Shown here piece by piece: positions 57,924 to 64,000 of a stretch of 64,000 bases of DNA. The notes beneath the pieces are model-generated. The model saw only the letters and a program-made list of their open reading frames with translations. It was not told where the DNA came from and made no database searches. Each line of letters starts with the position of its first letter. Positions within the stretch are counted from its first letter, which is position 1. The stretch is from an uncultured Oscillibacter sp. (GTDB lineage: Bacteria > Bacillota > Clostridia > Oscillospirales > Oscillospiraceae), in the NCBI GenBank assembly GCA_910587705.1, contig CAJUMX010000002.1, positions 1 to 64,000 on the forward strand. Reading direction: 5' to 3'. The translations under genes were made by a program, and so were the position numbers.

Positions 57924-58811
57924 ATGGAATATATCCCCGCCAAGTCCATCGTGAACCGGACCAAGGACCCCAGCTGGTTCGGCACGGAATACAATATGAA
58001 CATCTACCGGGGCTGCTGCCACGGCTGCATCTACTGCGACAGCCGGAGCGACTGCTACCACAACGAGGACTTTGACCGGGTCAAGGCCAAGGCAGACGCC
58101 CTGCGGATTATCCGGGACGACTTGGAAAGCAAGGTCAAGGTGGGCGTAGTGGGCACCGGCTCCATGAGCGACCCTTACAACCCCTTTGAGGAGAAACTCC
58201 AGCTCACCCGCCGGGCCCTGACGCTGTTGGAGGCCTATGGCTTCGGCGTGGCCATCGCCACGAAAAGCGACCTCATCGTCCGGGACATCGATGTGCTGAC
58301 TTCCATTAACCGGACCATGCCCGCTATCTGCAAAATCACCCTCACCACCTGCGACGACGCCCTGGCCGCCAAGGTGGAGCCTTACGCACCTTCCCCCTCC
58401 CGCCGTCTGGCGGCGGTGGAGCGGCTCAGTGCGGCGGGTCTGTTTACCGGCATTTTGATGATGCCCATTCTCCCCTTTTTGGAGGACAGCCCGGAGAACA
58501 TCCAGGACATTGTGAACCGGGCGGCGGACGCGGGAGCCCGGTTTGTCTACCCCGCCCTGGGCATGACCTGCCGGGCGGGACAGCGGGAGTATTTTTACCG
58601 GAAATTAGAGGAGCATTTCCCCGGCCAGGGCCTGTCGGAAAAATACCGGCGACGGTATGGCCCCCGGTACGAATGTGCCAGCCCAAAAGCCCGGGCGCTG
58701 TGGGAGGTCTTTCAGGAGACCTGTAACCGCCGGGGGATGCTGTACTCCATGGGCCGCATTGTCACCGCCTCCCGGAGGGGGCATGAGACGGACCAGCTCA
58801 GCTTATTTTAG
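57924..58811 (+). CDS. Radical SAM protein of the SPL (spore photoproduct lyase-like) family
   Basis: The 295-residue protein has the Fe-S motif CCHGCIYC (CX3CX2C) at about residues 31-38, preceded by NMNIYRGC, the usual opening of the SPL-like group. Then come the SAM-binding segments GTGSMSDPYNP and AIATKSDLIVRD. It lacks the extra features needed to call it a true spore photoproduct lyase, so its substrate is unknown. ATG 57924 has GAGAGGAG upstream. Genes of this family are frequent in Clostridia, often alone. Confidence 0.85.
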   Translation: MEYIPAKSIVNRTKDPSWFGTEYNMNIYRGCCHGCIYCDSRSDCYHNEDFDRVKAKADALRIIRDDLESKVKVGVVGTGSMSDPYNPFEEKLQLTRRALTLLEAYGFGVAIATKSDLIVRDIDVLTSINRTMPAICKITLTTCDDALAAKVEPYAPSPSRRLAAVERLSAAGLFTGILMMPILPFLEDSPENIQDIVNRAADAGARFVYPALGMTCRAGQREYFYRKLEEHFPGQGLSEKYRRRYGPRYECASPKARALWEVFQETCNRRGMLYSMGRIVTASRRGHETDQLSLF

Positions 58812-58948
58812 GACTCGGTTAGAAGGCGGCGGGATGCCGGTTTTCTGCCGGGTCCTAAAAAAATATTCTGACCGTGCAGCATTTTCCCCCTCTGGACGGT
58901 ATTCCTGATAGAGCGCTCACCATCCGCCAAATAGGAAGAAGGTGCAAA

Positions 58949-59404
58949 ATGGACACGGAATCCGCCGTGGAGCGGTACGGAACCATGGTCTACCGCCTGG
59001 CTTATGCCCAGCTCCGCAGCCGCCAGGACGCCGACGACGTCTTTCAGGAGGTTTTTCTCCGCTATCACCGGGCCGCCCCGCCCTTTGAAAGCGAGGAGCA
59101 CCGCAAGGCCTGGCTCCTGCGGGTGACGGCCAACCGCGCGAACAGCCTTGCCGCCTCTCCCTGGCGGAGACGCAGTGTCCCGCTGGAGGACGTCTATTCG
59201 TACAGCCAGCCCGAGGAGTCCGGACTGGACGCCGCCCTGGCCCAGCTGCCGCCCAAGTACCGGGCCGTCATCCATCTTTACTACTACGAGGGCTATGGCA
59301 CGGAGGAAACCGCCCGCATTCTGGGGCGCAAGCCTTCCACCGTCCGTGCCCAGCTAACCCGGGCCCGGCAGGCCCTGGCCCGCCTGTTAAAGGAGGATTT
59401 ATGA
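58949..59404 (+). CDS. ECF-type sigma factor with DUF4179 partner (second)
   Basis: The 151-residue protein shows region 2 (GTMVYRLAYAQLRSRQDADD...VFLRYHR, about 10-45) and region 4 (LPPKYRAVIHLYYYEGYGTEETARILGRKPSTVRAQLTRARQAL, about 98-145). It overlaps its DUF4179 partner by four bases. ATG 58949 has AGGAAGAAGG upstream. It is close in design to the factor at 54967-55437, so the two may be paralogues of one expansion. Confidence 0.9.
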   Translation: MDTESAVERYGTMVYRLAYAQLRSRQDADDVFQEVFLRYHRAAPPFESEEHRKAWLLRVTANRANSLAASPWRRRSVPLEDVYSYSQPEESGLDAALAQLPPKYRAVIHLYYYEGYGTEETARILGRKPSTVRAQLTRARQALARLLKEDL

Positions 59405-60411
59405 ATTTCCAAGAGACCTACGCGCGCATCAACGCACCGATTGCCCCCTCCCCCTGCTTAATTGAAAAGACCCTGGCAAAAGCCCGGCGTCCCTCGTTTC
59501 CCCTCCGCCGCCTGATTGGCATTGCCGCCGCGGCGGCGGTGCTCCTGGCCACCCCGGCTTTGGCGGCGCAGACCGAAGCGGGCTACCACCTGCTCTACGC
59601 CCTCTCCCCTGCCTATGCCCAGTTTTTCCAGCCTGTGCAAAGGTCCTGCACGGACAACGGCGTGACGGTGGAGGTGGTTTCCGTCCGTGTGGAGGACGAT
59701 ACCGCGCAGGCGTACATCGCCCTTCGGGGGGACACGGTGGACGCGAACTGCGACCTTTTTGACAGCGCCAGCTTTCACTTCCCCTTTGACCAGACCGGCC
59801 ACTGCGAGCGGATCGGCTTTGACCCTGCCACCAATACCGCGCTCTTCCTGGTGACCACCCAGACCATGGACGGCTCCGACATCCCCCAGGGACGAAAGAT
59901 GACCTTCTCCCTGGGCTGCTTCCTCTCCGGCAAACAGGCGCTGGAGAGCGCGGCGGTTCCTCTGGCGTTGGCGGACCATGCCGTGGAGGCAGAGACCGTG
60001 GAGGGGTTCTTCCGCACCGGCGGCGGCGGAAACCTGGAGCTGGTGGACGCGATCTCCATGCTCCGGCCCGGCGAGGTCCTGGCAGAACCGGCCCCCGGCC
60101 TTCCCGTCACCGCCACCGGATACGCGGATGGCCTGTTCCATGTTCAGCTCTGCCAGGGCAACGCCGTAGAACTGGACAACCACGGATGGCTATGGCTGGA
60201 AAATGAGAAGGGGACGCGCTTGGAGAACCTCGCTTCCGCTTCTTTTACCGATTTGACAGAGGAGAGCGCCCGTCTGGATTACCAGGAATTTGTCTTTGAC
60301 GTTGACCCGGAGAACTTGGCGAACTACACGCTCCATGGTGACTTTTACACCGCCTCCGCCCGGATTGACGGGAACTGGCGCATTACCTTCCCCCTGGAAA
60401 ACGCCGCGTAA
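59401..60411 (+). CDS. DUF4179-type membrane protein, putative anti-sigma factor (second)
   Basis: The 336-residue protein has a cytoplasmic N-terminus to about residue 33, a membrane helix near 37-56 and an extracytoplasmic region with two beta-rich halves. DNGVTVEVVSVRVEDDTAQAYIAL and VTATGYADGLFHVQL resemble DUF4179/DUF5643-type domains. It overlaps the sigma gene (ATGA). A strong terminator follows at 60442-60480. Confidence 0.75.
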   Translation: MNFQETYARINAPIAPSPCLIEKTLAKARRPSFPLRRLIGIAAAAAVLLATPALAAQTEAGYHLLYALSPAYAQFFQPVQRSCTDNGVTVEVVSVRVEDDTAQAYIALRGDTVDANCDLFDSASFHFPFDQTGHCERIGFDPATNTALFLVTTQTMDGSDIPQGRKMTFSLGCFLSGKQALESAAVPLALADHAVEAETVEGFFRTGGGGNLELVDAISMLRPGEVLAEPAPGLPVTATGYADGLFHVQLCQGNAVELDNHGWLWLENEKGTRLENLASASFTDLTEESARLDYQEFVFDVDPENLANYTLHGDFYTASARIDGNWRITFPLENAA

Positions 60412-60441
60412 AACGCCTACAGTCTACAAACGAACATAAAT

Positions 60442-60480
60442 CGCCCCAGGCCATGCGTTCTGCATCGCCTGGGGCGGTTT
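60442..60480. terminator. Terminator between the DUF4179 gene and lysS
   Basis: Nine-base perfect outer arms (60442-60450, 60468-60476) plus an inner ATGC/GCAT pair are followed by GTTTT. It also lies 15 bases beyond the end of lysS on the other strand. Confidence 0.85.
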
Positions 60481-60494
60481 TGATCTTGGTTTTT

Positions 60495-61988
60495 TCAGTC
60501 CAGGGGCTTCATGGTGGGGAATAGAATCACGTCCCGGATGGTGTCCGCCCCGGTCAGCAGCATAACGCAGCGGTCAATGCCCATGCCCATGCCGCCGGTG
60601 GGAGGCATGCCGTACTCCAGGGCCGTCAGGAAGTCCTCGTCCAGCATTTCCGTCTCGTCGTCTCCCCGGTCCCGGAGCTCCGCCTGCTTCTCGAAGCGGC
60701 GGCGCTGGTCAATGGGGTCGTTCAGCTCGGAATAGGCGTTGGCCAGCTCGCTGTGGCAGACAAAGAGCTCGAACCGCTCTGTCAGACGGGGGTCCTCTGG
60801 GCTCCGCTTGGTCAGCGGGGAGACCTCCACCGGGTACATGGTGATGAAGGTGGGCTGGATCAGCTTCTCTTCCACCCGCTGGTCAAAGCAGGCGTACAGG
60901 GCGTTACCCCAGGTCTTGTCCGCCGTCTCCGCCAGCTCCACGCCGATGGCTTTTGCGGCGGCCACGGCCTCCGCATCGTCCGAGATGGCGGCAAAGTCCA
61001 CCCCGGCGTACTCCTTCACGGCATCCACCATGGTCAGCCGCCGCCAGCCGGGGGTCAGGTCAATCTGCTGACCCAGCCACTCCACCTGGTAGCCTCCCAA
61101 AATCTCCTTGGCTGCGCCGGAGAGGATCCCCTCCGCAATGTCCATCATGCCGTGGAAATCGGTATAGGCCTGGTACAGCTCCACGGTGGTAAACTCCGGG
61201 TTGTGCTTGGGGTCCATGCCTTCGTTACGGAAGATGCGGCCAATCTCATACACCCGATCCATGCCACCTACGATCAGCCGCTTCAAGGGCAGCTCCGTGG
61301 CGATGCGCATATACATGTCGATGTCCAAGGTGTTGTGGTGCGTGACAAAGGGTCGGGCCGCCGCACCGCCCGCCAGGGTGTTCAGCACCGGGGTCTCCAC
61401 CTCGATGTAACCCATATCGTCCAAATAGCGGCGCATAAATTGGATGAATTTCGACCGGATGAGGAAGTTGCTCTTCACGTCCGGGTTCACCATCAGGTCC
61501 ACGTAGCGCTGGCGGTAGCGGAGCTCCTTGTCCTGGAGGCCGTGGAACTTCTCCGGCAGGGGCAGCAGGGACTTGGAAAGCAGGGTGATGTTCTTTGCCC
61601 GGACGCTCATCTCTCCCCGCTGGGTGCGGAAAACCTCGCCTTCCACACCCACAATGTCTCCAATGTCAAATTTCTTAAACTTCTTGTAAACCGCCTCGTC
61701 CATTTCGTCCTGGCGGGCGTACAGCTGGATGCGGCCGTCCTTGTCCTGCAAATCGCAGAAGCTGACCTTGCCCATGCCCCGCTTGCTCATGAGGCGGCCC
61801 GCCACCTTGACGGGCTTGCCCTCCATGGCGTCGAAATTCTCCTTAATCTGCCGGGACGTTGCGTCCCAGTCAAAACGGGTCAACTGAAAGGGGTCCTCTC
61901 CGGCGGCCTGGAGCTCCGCCAGCTTCTCCCGGCGGACCCTGGTCTGCTCGCCCAGGTCCAGCTCGGGCTTCTTCATTTGTTCAGCCAT
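60495..61988 (-). CDS. lysS: Lysyl-tRNA synthetase (class II)
   Basis: The 497-residue enzyme has an N-terminal OB-fold anticodon domain (about 55-145, with GRLMSKRGMGKVSFCDLQDKDG) and class II motifs: FRNEGMDPKHNPEFTTVE (motif 2) near 255 and GMGMGIDRCVMLLTG (motif 3) near 465. It follows greA by 26 bases; greA-lysS is a frequent pair. ATG 61988 has AAGGAGAGAG upstream. Confidence 0.97.
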   Translation of the reverse strand: MAEQMKKPELDLGEQTRVRREKLAELQAAGEDPFQLTRFDWDATSRQIKENFDAMEGKPVKVAGRLMSKRGMGKVSFCDLQDKDGRIQLYARQDEMDEAVYKKFKKFDIGDIVGVEGEVFRTQRGEMSVRAKNITLLSKSLLPLPEKFHGLQDKELRYRQRYVDLMVNPDVKSNFLIRSKFIQFMRRYLDDMGYIEVETPVLNTLAGGAAARPFVTHHNTLDIDMYMRIATELPLKRLIVGGMDRVYEIGRIFRNEGMDPKHNPEFTTVELYQAYTDFHGMMDIAEGILSGAAKEILGGYQVEWLGQQIDLTPGWRRLTMVDAVKEYAGVDFAAISDDAEAVAAAKAIGVELAETADKTWGNALYACFDQRVEEKLIQPTFITMYPVEVSPLTKRSPEDPRLTERFELFVCHSELANAYSELNDPIDQRRRFEKQAELRDRGDDETEMLDEDFLTALEYGMPPTGGMGMGIDRCVMLLTGADTIRDVILFPTMKPLD

Positions 61989-62014
61989 GCTCTCTCTCCT
62001 TATATGACGGCGGC

Positions 62015-62488
62015 TTACCGCTCGATTTTCAACACCTTATAGGAGATGTTTCCCCGGGGGGCCTCCACCACGGCGGTCTCCCCTTCCTTCTTGCCGATGA
62101 GGGCCTTGCCAAAGGGGGATTCCTCCGAAATAATGCCGTGCATGGGGTCGGACTCCTGGGAGCCCACAATGGTATAGGGCGTAGGCAGAGCCTTTCCGTC
62201 AGGGCCCGCCACCGTTACCTTGCAGCCGATGGCCACTACGTCTGTATTGCTGCTCTCGTCCACAATGACGGCGTGCTGGAGGATTTCCTCCACCTCGGCA
62301 ATGTGGGAGTAGAGCTTGCCCTGTTCATTTTTCGCCTCGTCGTACTCGCTGTTTTCGCTGAGGTCACCAAAGCCCCGGGCCACCTTGATCTGCTCCGCCA
62401 CCTCGTCGGAGCGGGTGGTCTTGAGGTAATTCAACTCCTCCTGCAGCTCGTCGTAGCGGGCCTGGCTCATCTTGTATTCTTTTGCCAT
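62015..62488 (-). CDS. greA: Transcription elongation factor GreA
   Basis: GreA rescues arrested RNA polymerase by stimulating transcript cleavage. The 157-residue protein has the N-terminal coiled coil with the acidic tip GFGDLSENSEYDEAKNEQ near 42-58 and the C-terminal FKBP-like domain with SPFGKALIGKKEG. ATG 62488 has GAAAGGAA upstream. A perfect sigma-A promoter lies at 62561-62589. Confidence 0.97.
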   Translation of the reverse strand: MAKEYKMSQARYDELQEELNYLKTTRSDEVAEQIKVARGFGDLSENSEYDEAKNEQGKLYSHIAEVEEILQHAVIVDESSNTDVVAIGCKVTVAGPDGKALPTPYTIVGSQESDPMHGIISEESPFGKALIGKKEGETAVVEAPRGNISYKVLKIER

Positions 62489-62560
62489 GTCGGACAGTTC
62501 CTTTCTTACGATGCTTCATCCTGGAGAATATTTCCCCGGGGCGCAATTTTACAAGATGAT

Positions 62561-62589
62561 ATTATATAGAAGGTATGAGGGAATGTCAA
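62561..62589 (-). promoter_or_regulatory. Sigma-A promoter of greA-lysS
   Basis: Minus strand perfect TTGACA (62589-62584), 17-base spacer, perfect TATAAT (62566-62561). The -35 box overlaps the stop codon of the upstream gene. Confidence 0.9.
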
Positions 62590-63341
62590 GTCTCTCCCTC
62601 CGGGGACCAGTTTCCCGCCCCCAGGGCAATCTGCTCCCGCTTCAAGGTCCCCGCCTCCCGAAGAATCGCCAGCAGCTGCCCCCGATCCGCCCCTTCGGGC
62701 AGGGCCTCCTCCAAGCTGGGCGGCAGGGACAGGGGCGGCAGAGTTTGTTTTTCGTCGTAAAGCCGTAGGGCAACAGGGTTTTTCAAAGACAAATCCGTCC
62801 GTGGGTCAAAGAGGACCAGGGCCTCCGCCCCCTCCAGCTGGTCCTTGGAGGGCCCCAGCAGCAGCGACACGCCGTACTCCCGCCGGAGCTGACGGCACAG
62901 CTCCTCCCCGCCGTAGGGCAGGTCCAGCAGCACATAGCGGTGCCGGAGGCACAGCTCCGTCACGGTCCGCACCGCCTCCCCCGTCAGTGCCCCCGCCGAT
63001 ACTGCCACCCGAGCGCCTGCTATCGGCTGTCCCTTTGCCGCCAGGCCCGCCCGGACCCAGTCCGCTGCCAGACATCGTCGGAGAGACAGGGTGCTTGCGG
63101 GCCGCAGACCACACCTCTCCAGCTGCTCCCGGAAGGGGAACTCCTCCGGCAGCACCACCTGCGTCACCCCCCGCTTCCGCAGCTTCTTCCCCGCCGCCAG
63201 CACCCGGCGGGAAAGGATGGTGCCATGAGGGCTCTTTACAATCTCCGCCTGTAAAAACCGCATCCGCAGGATGTGCTGTTCCTCCAGCTGGATGCTCCGC
63301 CTTCCCTTTTGGGGCTCCGCCCAAGACAAGTATCCTACCAT
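62586..63341 (-). CDS. Hypothetical 251-residue protein
   Basis: No family recognised. It begins MVGYLSWAEPQKGRRS, has a basic N-terminal third with RRVLAAGKKLRKRGVTQVVLPEEF, and a body with alternating strands and helices (GARVAVSAGALTGEAVRTV, VLLDLPYGGEELCRQL, ALVLFDP) that resembles a Rossmann-like fold. There is no signal peptide and no catalytic motif. It lies between an M23 peptidase and greA, possibly with a cell-envelope or sporulation role, but that is only context. A hairpin (63349-63377) separates it from the peptidase gene. Confidence 0.7.
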   Translation of the reverse strand: MVGYLSWAEPQKGRRSIQLEEQHILRMRFLQAEIVKSPHGTILSRRVLAAGKKLRKRGVTQVVLPEEFPFREQLERCGLRPASTLSLRRCLAADWVRAGLAAKGQPIAGARVAVSAGALTGEAVRTVTELCLRHRYVLLDLPYGGEELCRQLRREYGVSLLLGPSKDQLEGAEALVLFDPRTDLSLKNPVALRLYDEKQTLPPLSLPPSLEEALPEGADRGQLLAILREAGTLKREQIALGAGNWSPEGET

Positions 63342-63348
63342 AAAACTA

Positions 63349-63377
63349 CCTCCCGCCCCATGATATGGGGCGGGAGG
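63349..63377 (-). terminator. Hairpin after the M23 peptidase gene
   Basis: Thirteen-base perfect arms with a three-base loop are followed on the minus strand by GTAGTTTTATG. It may be a weak terminator and lies just before the 62586-63341 gene. Confidence 0.6.
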
Positions 63378-63403
63378 CTGAATTATGTTCTCATTGACCC
63401 GGT

Positions 63404-64000
63404 TTAATCGCTAAGCGTGTAGCCGCCCAAATAGCCCTTCTTGGGCTCTGCCCCGTGGCTCAGAGGATTGATCGTTGTGTTATTCTCCTTGATTTCAAAA
63501 TGGAGGTGCGGTCCGGTGGAATTGCCTGTGGAGCCGGTGATGCCCAGCACGTCGCCCTGCTTCACCTGCTGGCCTACGCTGACCTTCCGGCTGCTCATAT
63601 GGGCGTACAGAGTGGTGTTTCCCGCGCCGTGATAAACCACCACATAGTTCCCATAGGAACTGGAATACTCGGAGATAATCACCTGTCCCGCTTTGGCCGC
63701 ATAGATGCTGCTGTTATAGCCCACCCGGCCGATGTCCGTTCCCTTGTGGTTCGTGGAACCAATGCCGCCGGGAGAGGCCCGTCCGCCCACGGTGGAGGTG
63801 ACATAACGGCTGTTCACCGGCCAAATGTAGCCGCCGGGGTTGGAGGCAGGACCAGACTGTCCCGCCGCAGCCCGCCGGGCCGCCTCTTCCTCCTCCATCT
63901 TCTTGATCAGCGCCTTGATGCGGGCCTGAACCGCCTCTTCCTCTTCGGAGAGGTCGTCCAGGGCGTCCTCCTGCTCCTGCTGCTGCTGGCGGAGCTTGAG
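63404..64000 (-). CDS. M23 family metallopeptidase (partial)
   Basis: The 3' part of a murein endopeptidase; the reading frame is open up to the window edge, so the start lies outside. The visible 198 residues have a Gln/Glu-rich coiled coil (about the first 60) and a LytM domain with the zinc motifs NHKGTDIG and GPHLHFE. Coiled coil plus M23 is the CwlO/EnvC-like layout of secreted or anchored cell-wall hydrolases. The internal Met at 63898 is not the true start. Confidence 0.92.
   Translation of the reverse strand, partial: LKLRQQQQEQEDALDDLSEEEEAVQARIKALIKKMEEEEAARRAAAGQSGPASNPGGYIWPVNSRYVTSTVGGRASPGGIGSTNHKGTDIGRVGYNSSIYAAKAGQVIISEYSSSYGNYVVVYHGAGNTTLYAHMSSRKVSVGQQVKQGDVLGITGSTGNSTGPHLHFEIKENNTTINPLSHGAEPKKGYLGGYTLSD

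Noticed and set aside
58812..58870. Imperfect inverted repeat downstream of the radical SAM gene
   Set aside because: The stem has a wobble pair and is followed by A's rather than T's, so it does not qualify as a terminator.

Overview
The window looks like chromosomal DNA from a GC-rich, endospore-forming member of the Clostridia. Sporulation genes are dense: spoIVA, the complete spoIIIAA-AH operon, a spoVM micro-gene, and a LysM/DUF3794 protein. Other markers fit this group: an IspH-ribosomal protein S1 fusion, a tyrosine T-box leader, a CdaA/CdaR pair, a PASTA kinase with its PP2C partner, and a butyrate-type CoA-transferase. Gene order matches Bacillus in two blocks (def-fmt-rsmB-rlmN-prpC-prkC-rsgA-...-spoVM and spoIIIA-asp23-nusB-...-xseA-xseB-ispA). 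Placement near butyrate-producing gut Oscillospiraceae is inference from base composition and gene content, not proven.

Layout. 0-3.5 kb: an ECF sigma/membrane partner pair with a self-type ECF promoter, coaX, and divergent ogt. 3.5-9.7 kb: spoIVA, a polar amino-acid ABC transporter, a DUF3794-LysM protein, spoVM and a small Gly-rich membrane protein. 9.7-26.5 kb: a nearly gap-free run of minus-strand housekeeping genes from cdaA down to rsgA (second messenger, RNA/DNA metabolism, formylation/deformylation, rRNA modification, Ser/Thr phosphorylation). 26.6-31.6 kb: a cysteine desulfurase-like gene with DUF3343, ispD-ispF, carD and a CoA-transferase.

31.7-38.7 kb is an AT-rich accessory island. 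It holds a large serine recombinase, a TnpW-like small gene, mobC without a relaxase, a YxlEFG-like ABC cassette between two HTH regulators, a Tn916-type sigma-like/HTH_16 pair without xis or int, and a decayed replication-initiator remnant. It reads as a mosaic of conjugative or mobilizable element parts that has lost key transfer genes.

38.7-53.1 kb returns to host genes: ispH-S1, plsC, cmk, a flavoprotein, an RpiR regulator, ispA-xseB-xseA, nusB, an Asp23 protein, and spoIIIAH-AA. 53.1-64 kb holds an XRE/membrane-protein pair with operator-like repeats, two more ECF sigma/DUF4179 pairs in opposite orientations, T-box-controlled tyrS, a lipoprotein, an SPL-type radical SAM protein, greA-lysS, an unrecognised protein, and an M23 peptidase cut by the window edge.

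The best leads are: the 22-codon spoVM near its partner spoIVA; three sporulation transcription units sharing one sigma-E-like promoter architecture with 14-base spacing; an ECF promoter placed for autoregulation; and the island cassette whose two promoters carry the same palindrome over the -10 box. I see no clearly unprecedented system. No rRNA, tRNA or CRISPR array was recognised.
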